In this document: positions 7,474 to 15,696 of the stretch, one piece after another
Numbering within the stretch: the stretch's first letter is position 1
How the letters are laid out: each line of letters starts with the position of its first letter
Assembly (NCBI GenBank): GCA_041390465.1
Contig: JAWKPW010000077.1
Coordinates: 1 to 26,465 of the forward strand
Direction of reading: 5' to 3'
DNA length: 26,465 bases
DNA from: JAABRU01 sp041390465
GTDB lineage: Bacteria; Desulfobacterota; Desulfobacteria; Desulfobacterales; Desulfococcaceae
Program-made: the position numbers and the translations under genes
Notes under the pieces: generated by a model
What the model saw: the letters and a program-made list of their open reading frames with translations, nothing else
Databases searched by the model: none
What the model was told of the DNA's origin: nothing

Positions 7474-8553
7474 ATGCTTTATCACCTTTTATATCCGCTG
7501 CACACAGACTTCGCGATCTTCAATGTGTTCCGCTATATCACGTTTCGCACCATTTACGCCTGCCTTACGGCTTTTCTCCTCTGTTTCCTTCTGGGCCCCT
7601 GGGTGATTCGGAAACTGCGCACCCTGCAAATTGGGCAGTATATTCGGGACGAGGGGCCAAAACATCACAATATCAAGGCCGGAACCCCCACCATGGGGGG
7701 ATCGCTTATTGTTTTTTCCGTTGTGCTGTCCACACTTTTATGGGCCAATCTGACCAACCCCTATATCTGGATTATTTTGTTTGTTGTCATTTCTTACGGT
7801 CTGATCGGTTTTGCGGATGACTGGCTCATGCAGATCAAAAAACGCAATATGGGGCTGTCCGCGAGACAGAAACTTTTCCTCCAGACAGTGACCGCCCTGA
7901 TCGCGGGAACCTTTTTTTATTTCTGCCCGGATTTTGACACCCGGCTGACCCTGCCCTTTTTCAAGAAAGTCTCTCCGGATTTGGGATGGATTTATATTTT
8001 CTTTGCGGCCTTTGTGATTGTGGGAACCTCCAACGCGGTCAATCTGACGGACGGACTCGACGGACTGGCCATCGGACCGGTGATTGTGGTGGCTGTCACC
8101 TATATGATATTTGCCTATGTTACCGGTCATGTGAAGATCGCGGGTTATCTGCAGATCAACTATGTGGCAGGCAGCGGGGAGGCCAGCGTCTTCTGCGGCG
8201 TACTGGCCGGTGCGGGACTGGGCTTTCTCTGGTTCAACGCCTATCCCGCGCAGGTCTTCATGGGCGATGTGGGCTCCCTTTCCCTGGGCGCTGTCATCGG
8301 AACCATTGCTGTGGTGACCAAACAGGAAATTATGCTGGTGCTGGTGGGCGGACTTTTTGTCATGGAGGCCCTGTCTGTGATTCTTCAGGTGGGTTTCTTC
8401 AAAATGACCAACGGCCGCAGGATTTTCCGCATGGCCCCGCTGCACCACCATTTTGAGCTCAAAGGCTGGCCTGAGCCGAAAGTGATTGTAAGATTCTGGA
8501 TTATTTCCATTGCTCTTGCCCTGCTTTCCCTCAGCACCCTGAAACTGAGATAA
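7474..8553 (+). CDS. mraY: Phospho-MurNAc-pentapeptide transferase
   Basis: 359 codons, matching the family length. MraY is an inner-membrane enzyme that moves phospho-MurNAc-pentapeptide to undecaprenyl phosphate, making lipid I. Seen: about ten hydrophobic segments; GTPTMGGSL; the catalytic/Mg region FADDWLMQIKKRNMGLSARQ with the DD pair; NLTDGLDGLAIG; FMGDVGSLSLG with the third conserved Asp; and MAPLHHHFELKGWPEPKV, the HHH motif. All key residues are intact. The start at 7474 has a weak SD (GGGAAA within the end of murF), consistent with coupled translation. In most cluster layouts murD follows mraY; here ftsW begins 5 bases after the stop. Confidence 0.97.
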   Translation: MLYHLLYPLHTDFAIFNVFRYITFRTIYACLTAFLLCFLLGPWVIRKLRTLQIGQYIRDEGPKHHNIKAGTPTMGGSLIVFSVVLSTLLWANLTNPYIWIILFVVISYGLIGFADDWLMQIKKRNMGLSARQKLFLQTVTALIAGTFFYFCPDFDTRLTLPFFKKVSPDLGWIYIFFAAFVIVGTSNAVNLTDGLDGLAIGPVIVVAVTYMIFAYVTGHVKIAGYLQINYVAGSGEASVFCGVLAGAGLGFLWFNAYPAQVFMGDVGSLSLGAVIGTIAVVTKQEIMLVLVGGLFVMEALSVILQVGFFKMTNGRRIFRMAPLHHHFELKGWPEPKVIVRFWIISIALALLSLSTLKLR

Positions 8554-8558
8554 CTGCC

Positions 8559-9689
8559 ATGATCAGAAAACATGAATTCCGCATCAGGGGTTTTGTCCTG
8601 AGCGATTCCGACATCCTGATTCTTTTTCCGCTCCTTTTTCTGTCAGGCATTGGAATTGTGATGGTCTACAGCGCAAGTTCCGCTTTGGCACTCCGGAAAT
8701 TCGGGACAGATTACCATTTTCTGATCCGTCAGGCCGTATTTGTCCTGACAGGACTTGTGCTGCTGTTTCTGTGCAGACAGATTCCGCTGAAATTTCTGCG
8801 TTCCTTCACCTATCCCATACTGGGCATATCCCTGGGGCTGCTCATCGGTGTGCTGATTCCGGGACTGGGTGTATCCGCAGGCGGGGCAGTGCGGTGGCTG
8901 AAATTCGGCACACACACCTTTCAGCCTGCCGAGTTTGCCCGTTTTGCGCTCGTGCTGTATCTGGCCTATTCTCTGGACAAAAAAGAAGAGCGGATCCGGG
9001 ATTTCTCCATCGGTTTCCTTCCCCATGTGATGATCCTGGGCGTAATCTGTCTGCCCATTCTGCTGCAGCCTGATTTCGGAAGCGCTGTGATTCTTTTTGC
9101 AATCACCTGGATCATGCTGTTTGCGGGCGGTGTCCGCATCAGGCACCTTTTCACCTCTCTGCTGGCGGTGAGTCTTCCCATCTGGTTCCTGGTTATCAGC
9201 ACACCCTACCGCATGAAACGGTGGATCAGTTTTCTCAATCCCTGGGAATACGCAGGGGATGCGGGATATCAGACCATACATTCCCTCATGGCCTTTGGCA
9301 GCGGCGGCATATGGGGCGCGGGGGTGGGAAAAGGATATCAGAAACTGTTTTATCTTCCGGAACCCCATACAGATTTCATTTTTTCCGTGCTTGGAGAGGA
9401 GCTGGGACTGGTGGGGGTTCTGGCGGCCATTCTCTGTTACGCCCTGATTGTGCGCCAGGGCATCGTCATTGCCCGAAACACGGAAGATTCTTTTCTGAGC
9501 CTGCTGGCCACAGGGCTGACCGTGTCTCTGGGGCTTCAGGTCTGCATCAATATGGGCGTGGCTTTGGCTCTGCTGCCCACCAAGGGGCTGACCCTTCCCT
9601 TTATGAGTTACGGGGGGACATCCATGCTGGTGAATATGGCATCGGTGGGAATCCTCATGAATATCGGAATGTCGCCGTATGAAAAATAA
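8559..9689 (+). CDS. ftsW: Septal peptidoglycan polymerase/SEDS protein FtsW
   Basis: 376 codons with about ten membrane segments. SEDS proteins of this kind polymerise lipid II with a class B PBP at the division septum. Seen: VMVYSASSA near the N-terminus; KFGTHTFQPAEFARF; LPILLQPDFGSAVILF, with the conserved Asp region; RWISFLNPWEYAGDAGYQTI; SLMAFGSGGIWGAGVGKGYQ; LPEPHTDFIFSVLGEELGLV; and the C-terminal LPFMSYGGTSMLVNMASVG. Placement next to mraY and murG favours FtsW over RodA. The usual murD between mraY and ftsW is missing. The 3' end overlaps murG by 11 bases. Confidence 0.96.
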   Translation: MIRKHEFRIRGFVLSDSDILILFPLLFLSGIGIVMVYSASSALALRKFGTDYHFLIRQAVFVLTGLVLLFLCRQIPLKFLRSFTYPILGISLGLLIGVLIPGLGVSAGGAVRWLKFGTHTFQPAEFARFALVLYLAYSLDKKEERIRDFSIGFLPHVMILGVICLPILLQPDFGSAVILFAITWIMLFAGGVRIRHLFTSLLAVSLPIWFLVISTPYRMKRWISFLNPWEYAGDAGYQTIHSLMAFGSGGIWGAGVGKGYQKLFYLPEPHTDFIFSVLGEELGLVGVLAAILCYALIVRQGIVIARNTEDSFLSLLATGLTVSLGLQVCINMGVALALLPTKGLTLPFMSYGGTSMLVNMASVGILMNIGMSPYEK

Positions 9690-10794
9690 AGCACTCCGCA
9701 TTGTCATTGCAGGCGGCGGTACGGGAGGACATCTTTTTCCCGGAATTGCCATTGCCCATGCCTTTATGGAAAAAAATGCCCAAAACCGGATTCTGTTTGC
9801 CGGAACCGGAAAAAATGTTGAAACTGCCATTGTGTCCCGGGCCGGATTTCCCCACAGGAAAATCACAGCCGAAGGACTCAAGGGCCGGGGTCTGAATGCC
9901 CAGATACGTTCCCTGCTGAAACTGCCTGTGGGAATATGGGAATCTGTGCGGATGATTCGGGAATTCCGGCCCCATCTGGTGATTGGCGTGGGCGGTTATT
10001 CCTCCGGGCCTGTGGTTCTGGCTGCATGGCTGCTGGGTGTAAAGACAGTGCTTCATGAACAGAACCGGATTCCGGGCATTGCCAACCGGGTGCTCTCGCT
10101 GTTTGCAGACTGTGTCTGTGTCTCCTTCCCTCCATCCGGAGAAAAGGGGTTTCCCGCATCTGTCCTGACATCCGGACGGATCTGTGTGACAGGAAATCCG
10201 GTACGCGGGAAAATACTGCAAATCGGGGAAAAAGAATCAGAGAATCCGGATGATGTCTTCACCGTGCTGATTACCGGAGGAAGTCAGGGCGCACACCGCA
10301 TCAATATGACCATGACGGAAGCCGTGCACCATCTGAAAGAGCCGCAGAAATTCCGGATGGTTCATCAGACCGGCTCCCAGGATGAATCCGCTGTGCGTCA
10401 GGCATATGGGGATGCGGGTATCGCGTCTGAAGTGCGTTCCTTTTTCACAGACATTCCCCTGCAATACCGGGACGCGGATTTGATTCTCTGCCGGGCCGGA
10501 GCCTCCACTGTCGCGGAAATTGCGGCTATGGGAAAACCTGCCATTTTCATCCCTTTTCCCCATGCTGCGGATGATCATCAGACAAAAAATGCCCGTGCCC
10601 TTGTTCAGGCCGGCGCAGCAGACATGATTCCCGAAAAGGAGTTGGAGGCCCGGAAACTTGCAGAAAAAATTGAATATTATGCAGCCCATCCGGAACTGCT
10701 GAAAAAAATGGCGGAGAAAGCAAAGAAATTCGGAAAACCGGATGCTGCCGCCCACATTGCGGAAATCTGCTTTTCGCTTTTTGATGAGGGATGA
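9679..10794 (+). CDS. murG: UDP-GlcNAc:lipid I GlcNAc transferase
   Basis: 371 codons. MurG converts lipid I to lipid II at the cytoplasmic face of the inner membrane. Seen: glycine-rich loop IAGGGTGGHLFPGIA (near 10-24); VIGVGGYSSGPVVLAA; HEQNRIPGIANR; GNPVRGKI; second-domain loop ITGGSQGAHRIN; and the UDP-binding stretch CRAGASTVAEIAAMGKPAIF followed by AADDHQTKNA. The GT-B fold is complete. The start ATG lies inside the last codons of ftsW, so the two are translationally coupled. murC, which normally follows, is absent: murB starts only 38 bases after the stop. Confidence 0.97.
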   Translation: MKNKALRIVIAGGGTGGHLFPGIAIAHAFMEKNAQNRILFAGTGKNVETAIVSRAGFPHRKITAEGLKGRGLNAQIRSLLKLPVGIWESVRMIREFRPHLVIGVGGYSSGPVVLAAWLLGVKTVLHEQNRIPGIANRVLSLFADCVCVSFPPSGEKGFPASVLTSGRICVTGNPVRGKILQIGEKESENPDDVFTVLITGGSQGAHRINMTMTEAVHHLKEPQKFRMVHQTGSQDESAVRQAYGDAGIASEVRSFFTDIPLQYRDADLILCRAGASTVAEIAAMGKPAIFIPFPHAADDHQTKNARALVQAGAADMIPEKELEARKLAEKIEYYAAHPELLKKMAEKAKKFGKPDAAAHIAEICFSLFDEG

Positions 10795-10832
10795 GTGAAC
10801 AGAAATTGGAAACTGATAACTGACAGCAGATT

Positions 10833-11720
10833 ATGAAACAACTTGGTGCTGAGGAACGAAAACATCTCAGAGAAATGCTGGGGGAAAACATCTGCTTTGA
10901 CGAACCCATGTCCCGGCATACCTCTTTCCGGGCAGGCGGGCCTGCTGCCGCATATGCAAGTCCCGACAGCAGGGAAAAGCTCATAACCCTTGTCCGATGG
11001 TGTGCGGAGCGGAATTTTTTGTACAGCATTATCGGGGATGGCACAAATCTGCTGGTAAAAGACAGCGGTTATCCGGGAATTCTCATTGTTTTGACAAAAT
11101 GCCTCGGCAGCACAGAGATAATCCGGGAAGATGATGACACAGTGCTCGTCCGGGCCGGGGCAGGAGTGCGGATGAAAAGCCTGTGCAGATTTGCCATGCA
11201 AAGCAGACTGGAGGGGATCAGCTCCCTGCTGGGCATTCCGGGAACTGTGGGCGGAGGCATTGTGATGAACGCGGGAACAGGGCGGGGGGAAATTGCGGAT
11301 ATTCTGCACAGTGTCACTGTGCTTTCTCCGGATGGAAATATCCGGCAGATTGCCAGACAGAATCTCTGTTTCACCTACCGGAAACTCCACTGGGACGGAG
11401 AGGCTGTTTCAGCCCGGAGGAAGGAACCGGTGATTCTGGAAGGGGATTTTTTTCTGCACAAAACCGCAAAAACAGTTTCCCAACTGGAATCAGAGGCAGG
11501 AATGATCCTTGCCCAGAGACGGAAAAGCCAGCCTCTGGAATTTCCGAGCGCGGGATGTTTTTTCAAAAATCCTGCTTCCGGCAGATCCGCAGGAGAACTC
11601 ATTGACCGGGCAGGCCTGAAGGGAATGCGGATTGGCGGCGCCGAGGTTTCGGAAAAACATGCCAATTTCATCATCAACCGCAGTCAGGCCATTATTGAGA
11701 CATATCCTTTTCCTTGCTGA
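10833..11720 (+). CDS. murB: UDP-N-acetylenolpyruvoylglucosamine reductase, C-terminus frameshifted
   Basis: The FAD enzyme that reduces UDP-GlcNAc-enolpyruvate to UDP-MurNAc. Seen: RHTSFRAGGPAAAY; the FAD loop IIGDGTNLLVKDSGYPG; GIPGTVGGGIVMNAGTGRGE; EFPSAGCFFKNPASG; and GMRIGGAEVSEKHANFIIN. In FFKNP the usual proton-donor Ser position is Cys (SAGC), a variant also known in the family. The open frame ends abnormally as ETYPFPC at 11720. The expected tail is visible in other frames: ILFLADMVKDR at about 11707-11739, then AELFGIELEREVKVIGHSSD to about 11798, so two indels lie between about 11695 and 11745. With them corrected, murB would end near 11810, close to the ftsQ start. The body of the protein is intact. 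Confidence 0.9.
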   Translation: MKQLGAEERKHLREMLGENICFDEPMSRHTSFRAGGPAAAYASPDSREKLITLVRWCAERNFLYSIIGDGTNLLVKDSGYPGILIVLTKCLGSTEIIREDDDTVLVRAGAGVRMKSLCRFAMQSRLEGISSLLGIPGTVGGGIVMNAGTGRGEIADILHSVTVLSPDGNIRQIARQNLCFTYRKLHWDGEAVSARRKEPVILEGDFFLHKTAKTVSQLESEAGMILAQRRKSQPLEFPSAGCFFKNPASGRSAGELIDRAGLKGMRIGGAEVSEKHANFIINRSQAIIETYPFPC

Positions 11721-11805
11721 TATGGTAAAAGACAGAGGGCTGAACTGTTCGGGATTGAACTGGAAAGAGAGGTGAAGGTAATTGGACATTCCTCTGATTC
11801 GAAAA

Positions 11806-12633
11806 ATGATTATCCTTACCAGCCGGAAACTGGAAAACACAACAGTGACAGACAGGAGGAACTGCTCAGGGGCATACTTTTTCTTGGTGTTCTCAGCATT
11901 GTTTTTATCTCAGTCTTTCATCTGATCACCCACTGCGATTATTTCAGACTTCAGGATATTGCGATAATCGGCAATGAAAGCGGTTCGTAGAGAGGAAGCG
12001 CTTCTGTATGCGGGAATCCGGGCAGGAATCAATATTGCGGATCTGAATCTGGCAGTTGCGCGCAGGCGTCTGCTGGCAAATCCCGACTGCCGATGTCTGA
12101 AGTGGACGCTGTTTTTCCAGGGAATACGCATGCAGATTGCAGAACATCAGCCGCTGGCCATTTTTGATATGGGACGCAGATTTATTGTAAACCGCGTAAG
12201 GAAATATTTTCAAGGAAGCAGAGCCCCGGGGACTCCCGGGAACTTCCAACGGTCAGGGGTCTGGAAATTTACAGATATTGCAGATCCGGAAGCAGGAGAG
12301 CCTTCAAAGCGGTCATGGATAGTCAATACGGTCAGCAGCAGAAAAGCTTTTTTGATTCTTTCCAACCGCGTGGATCCGGGAAACCGGGCTGACCGGGAAT
12401 GGGACTTGCACTTGTCATATCAGAGAATTTTCACCCGATCCCGGTGAAGGAAATCCGTTCTGGGTTTCAGAGATTACCTGCTGAAATACGGGCAGTTGCG
12501 GAAACTTTTTGCTTATCTGAAAGAAAACAACGGGATACAGAAAATTGAATCCATTGATCTGAACAATCCGGATCGCATTGTGGTCAATCCCGGCACAATG
12601 GAATCGCTCACCGACGAAAACAAGGAGGTTTGA
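11806..12633 (+). pseudogene. ftsQ: ftsQ, division protein with POTRA domain, broken frame
   Basis: FtsQ is a single-pass inner-membrane divisome protein joining early and late division factors. Seen in pieces: a basic N-terminus and DRQEELLRGILFLGVLSIVF (membrane helix, about 11850-11925); DYFRLQDIAIIGNE (POTRA start, to about 11980); then, one frame over, YAGIRAGINIADLNLAVARR, MQIAEHQPLAIFDMGRRFIV and DPGNRADRE; then VISENFHP in a third frame; and finally LRKLFAYLKENNGIQKIESI ending NKEV-TGA at 12631-12633. At least four frame changes are needed. The start is uncertain; ATG 11806 is the most likely if one base is missing in the A-run before it. Total length (about 275 codons) is normal, so no large piece is lost. 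It may be an intact gene with sequence errors. Confidence 0.8.
12622..12628 (+). promoter_or_regulatory. Strong ribosome binding site deciding a TTG start for ftsA
   Basis: AAGGAGG sits in the last codons of ftsQ, 6 bases before TTG 12635. No ATG lies nearby in the frame encoding EEIIVGLDIGTTK, so TTG is the likely start codon of ftsA. Confidence 0.6.
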
Positions 12634-12634
12634 T

Positions 12635-13841
12635 TTGCAGGGGCAGGAAGAAATCATTGTCGGACTGGATATCGGAACGACCAAGATATGCGCTAGAGTT
12701 TGGCGAAGTATCCGGAAAAGATATCACAATCATCGGCATTGGAACCCATCCCTCTAGTAGCCAGTGCGCAAAGGGGTGGTGGTCAATATCGAATCCACTG
12801 TGGAATCCATCAAAAAGGCGTGGAAGACGCGGGGAACTATGAAAAAATGGATAAATATCCTCCATATGCGGGCATCGCGGGGCATATCACGGGCTTCAAC
12901 CCTGGGGCATTATTGCCATCAAGGGCGGAGCCGAGATTACGCAGCAGGATGTGGATCGGCCTGGCTGACGCGGCCCGGGCCAGGCCATTCTATGGACAGG
13001 AGGTGATCCATGTCATCCCCCAGAGTTTATCGATGACCATGCCGACCAATCCCATCGGGCATGTCCGCAGCGCCGGGAAGCCAAGATCCACATTATCACA
13101 GGTGCGGTGACATCCGCGCACAACATTGTCAAATGCGCCAACCGGGCTGTTGGTCTGGATAGCTGACATTGTTCTGAATCTCATATCCAGTGAGGTTGTG
13201 CTGACACCGGATGGTGGCGAAACTGGGAACCGCTCTGCTGGATCTAAGTGAGTGCACCACGGATCTGGCCATTTTTCCGGAAAAAAATATCCGGCACACC
13301 TGAGTTGTTCTGTCTGGCAACAACCTGACCAATGACATTGCCAGGGCCTTCGGTACCCCTTGCGGTAGCGGAAAAATCAAAAAACAGAGGAACCTGCTTT
13401 TCCCGGAAAATAAAAAGGGATGATTATATTGACGCCGAATGTGGGCGGCAGGAACAGCCGCAGGCTCCTTCCGTCAGGTGCTTGCGGAAATTTTGGAACC
13501 CCCGCATGGAGGAGATATTCATGCTGATTCAGCGGGAAATTTACCGGGCAGGAATGGAAAATTCCATCAACTCCGGTTTGGTGCTGACCGGAGGCTCTTC
13601 CATGCTGGACGGCAGATCAGTATTGCGAATCCATCTTCCAACTGCCTGCCAGTTGGGAAAACCGAAAAATATTTGGCGATTGGTGGATGTGGTCAATAAT
13701 CCCATGTATGCGACCGGAGTCGGGCTGGTGCTGTTCGAAAGGCAAGACCAGAGCGGGAAAAAATCGGCAGAATCAGAGATGCCAATGTTTTTGCCCGGAT
13801 CATTTGTTTGATGAAGAAATGGTTTTAAAGATATAATTTGA
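12635..13841 (+). pseudogene. ftsA: ftsA, actin-like Z-ring anchor, broken frame
   Basis: FtsA is an actin-fold ATPase that tethers FtsZ to the inner membrane. Seen: VGLDIGTTKIC phosphate-1 loop (12659-12691), then a break; KGVVVNIESTVESIKKA; AGIAGHITGFNPGA; DAARARPFYGQEVIHVIPQ; IHIITGAVTSAHNIVKCANR; LTPDGG and TALLDLSECTTDLAIF (phosphate-2); NNLTNDIARAFG; MEEIFMLIQREIYRAGMENS; LVLTGGSSMLDG (adenosine motif); NNPMYATGVGLVLF. The membrane-binding tail MKKWF is followed by a TAA made by one extra T; without it the tail reads MKKWFKDII and stops at 13839-13841. These blocks occupy all three frames, needing ten or so changes, but the length (about 402 codons) is normal. Whether this is decay or sequence error cannot be settled from the window. 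Confidence 0.82.
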
Positions 13842-13896
13842 CCATCACAGAAAAATCAGATACATATATACAGATAAAGATCCCTTTCATTCTTTC

Positions 13897-13903
13897 AGGG
13901 AGG
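13897..13903 (+). promoter_or_regulatory. Ribosome binding site of ftsZ
   Basis: AGGGAGG lies 8 bases before ATG 13912 and fixes the ftsZ start. The 70-base gap between ftsA and ftsZ holds no other clear element. Confidence 0.6.
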
Positions 13904-13911
13904 TGGGAGCC

Positions 13912-15164
13912 ATGTTCAGCTATGTGGAAAACACGAACAGCAACACAGCGAAAATAAAAGTAATTGGTATTTGGCGGTGCAGGCGGGAATGCCATCAACA
14001 ACAGTGATCGATTCGATCCTCCGCGGGTAACTCCATTGTGGCCAACACCGATATACAGGCCCTTGAAATGTCCAGAGCTCCGCACAAAATTCAGAGTCAG
14101 GACAAACTGACCGAGGGACTGGGCGCAGGAGCCAATCCTCAGGTGGGGCGCGAGGCGGCCATGGAAAGTGCGGTCCATACGCAATGCCCTCAAGGACAGC
14201 CACATGGTGTTTATCACAGCCGGATTTGGCGGCGGCACAGGAACAGGAGCCGCTCCGTAGTCGCAGATATATGCAAGGAACTGGGAGCGCTTACGGTTGC
14301 CGTGGGGAGACTAAACCCTTTCTTTGAAGGGAAAAAGAAATATGCAGGCTGAGGAGGGTATTGAAATCATCCGGGAGATCGCCGATACGGTCATCACCAT
14401 TCCCAATGACCGGCTCCGGGGACTACCTCCGTAATGCTGCCACCATGCTGGAGATGTTCAGAAAACAGATGAGGTGCTGCTGCATTCGGTCAAAGGGCAT
14501 TACGGATCTGATCCTTATGCCCGGACTTGTGAACCCGATTTTGGCGGATGTGAAGACCACCATGGAAAAAGCCGGCACATGGCCATTATGGGCAATTCGT
14601 CCGCCACCGGGGAGAACTTGGGCCATTGAAGCGGGCAGAGCGGGCCATTTCCATCCGCTGCTGGAGGATCTGTCCAATGCGGAAAGCTAAGGGCTGCTGA
14701 TGAATATCACCAGCAGCAGCGGTCTGACCATGCAGGAAATGACAGAGGCATCTGAACGCATTTACAGTGAAGTGGGTGAAAACGCTGATAATATATGGGG
14801 AACAGTTGTGGACGAAAAAGCCTGGGGGATGAGATCCGGGTCACAGTGATCACGCCAGGATTGAAGGCCTGGCATGATTTCTGCGGAACGCAGGAAAAAA
14901 AACCCAAATTTCAGGCAGGAAAGGAGCATCCGTGAAGCAGCCGCCCGCGAGATCCGGCAGGCTCCGCGGCAGCCCATGCGGGACATGTCATACAAAGATG
15001 TGAACAATGCGGTGGATTATGAGGAACCGGCCTTTATGCGGAAGAAAAAATCCAAAGGTGAAAGCGATGAATCCGTCTATTCCGGTCCGGATTTATATGA
15101 CGGAAAGGCCATTGATCCGGATGATCTGGATATCCCCACTTTTCTGAGAAGAAAAGCAGATTAG
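13912..15164 (+). pseudogene. ftsZ: ftsZ, tubulin-like division GTPase, broken frame
   Basis: FtsZ forms the Z-ring. Seen: MFSYVENTNSNTAKIKVIGI, then GGAGGNAIN one base over; VANTDIQALEMSRAPHKIQ; GAGANPQVGREAAMES; the GTP signature FITAGFGGGTGTGAAP (about 14208-14255); ADICKELGALTVAV; EEGIEIIREIADTVITIPND; NAATMLEMF; GITDLILMPGLVN; ADVKTTMEKAG, the T7-loop region; LLMNITSSSGLTMQEMTEAS. The last ~90 codons (from about 14890) are open and end in DDLDIPTFLRRKAD, the FtsZ C-terminal peptide that binds FtsA. At least ten single-base insertions or losses separate the blocks, for example an extra T near 13970, an extra G near 14002 and a missing G near 14254. Total length (about 417 codons) is full. 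Conserved residues are kept, which fits sequence error better than old decay. Confidence 0.85.
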
Positions 15165-15184
15165 ACCTTATCGTTTGTTTTTCC

Positions 15185-15214
15185 AAAACCAGGTGGATAT
15201 GACCTGGTTTTTTT
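15185..15214 (+). terminator. Rho-independent terminator after ftsZ
   Basis: AAAACCAGGT (15185-15194) pairs perfectly with ACCTGGTTTT (15202-15211) around a 7-base loop, and a run of T follows (15208-15214). It lies 20 bases after the ftsZ stop and marks the end of the cell-wall cluster. The A/T-flanked arms could allow some function on the minus strand too. Confidence 0.9.
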
Positions 15215-15696
15215 ATGGATTTTCAGAAAATTTGGGGGAACTGAGCGGGGTGTCAGAAAAATTGGCGGAGGATTGTCAATCTGCAGGTTTGGCAAAGACC
15301 ACATTTGGCAAAATGGTCTGTCAAAAAAAATTTTGCATTCAGCCGCAACGCTCATATGATGTTGACAATCCATATAAGCGGAAACATGCCAGAAAGCCTT
15401 TTTCCACAATGCTGACCTTTTTCAGGAGCAAAAAATTCCACTGTTCAGATTTTTGATTCTTTGCCAAAAATTTTGCGGTCAGCTCTGCAGAACAAAGAAT
15501 TTTTTTGGAAATCAAGAAAGTTATCCGCGCAAGATTGTGCGCGCAAACGCTGTCAGAAACGGACTGCCCCCTGACGTGTGCATAAGCTGCGGCCCTGCAT
15601 ACGGAACAGATTCCGGTATCTGTGCAACCTGCTTTTAATGATTGAAAAAATGTCTGCAATCAGAATGAATCCGCTTTTCCTGCAAAGGAGAACCGC
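15215..15696 (+). other. Non-coding gap between ftsZ terminator and TonB receptor
   Basis: About 480 AT-rich bases with no credible gene on either strand. It must hold the promoter for the receptor operon, but no well-spaced sigma70 pair is clear; a TTGACA at 15362-15367 lacks a good -10 partner. A 6-base perfect hairpin (CGCGCA 15526-15531, TGCGCG 15538-15543) lies about 150 bases before the receptor start. I saw no cobalamin or other riboswitch core. Confidence 0.5.

Noticed and set aside
6130..7485. Long minus-strand open frame opposite murF
   Set aside because: The plus strand encodes a complete MurF with all motifs; the opposite frame has no SD or recognisable domain.
11700..15164. Programmed ribosomal frameshifting in ftsQAZ
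   Set aside because: Far too many shifts, in both directions, at sites without common slippery motifs or downstream structures.
15215..15696. Cobalamin or other riboswitch before the TonB receptor
   Set aside because: No recognisable conserved core was found; only a short 6-base hairpin is visible.
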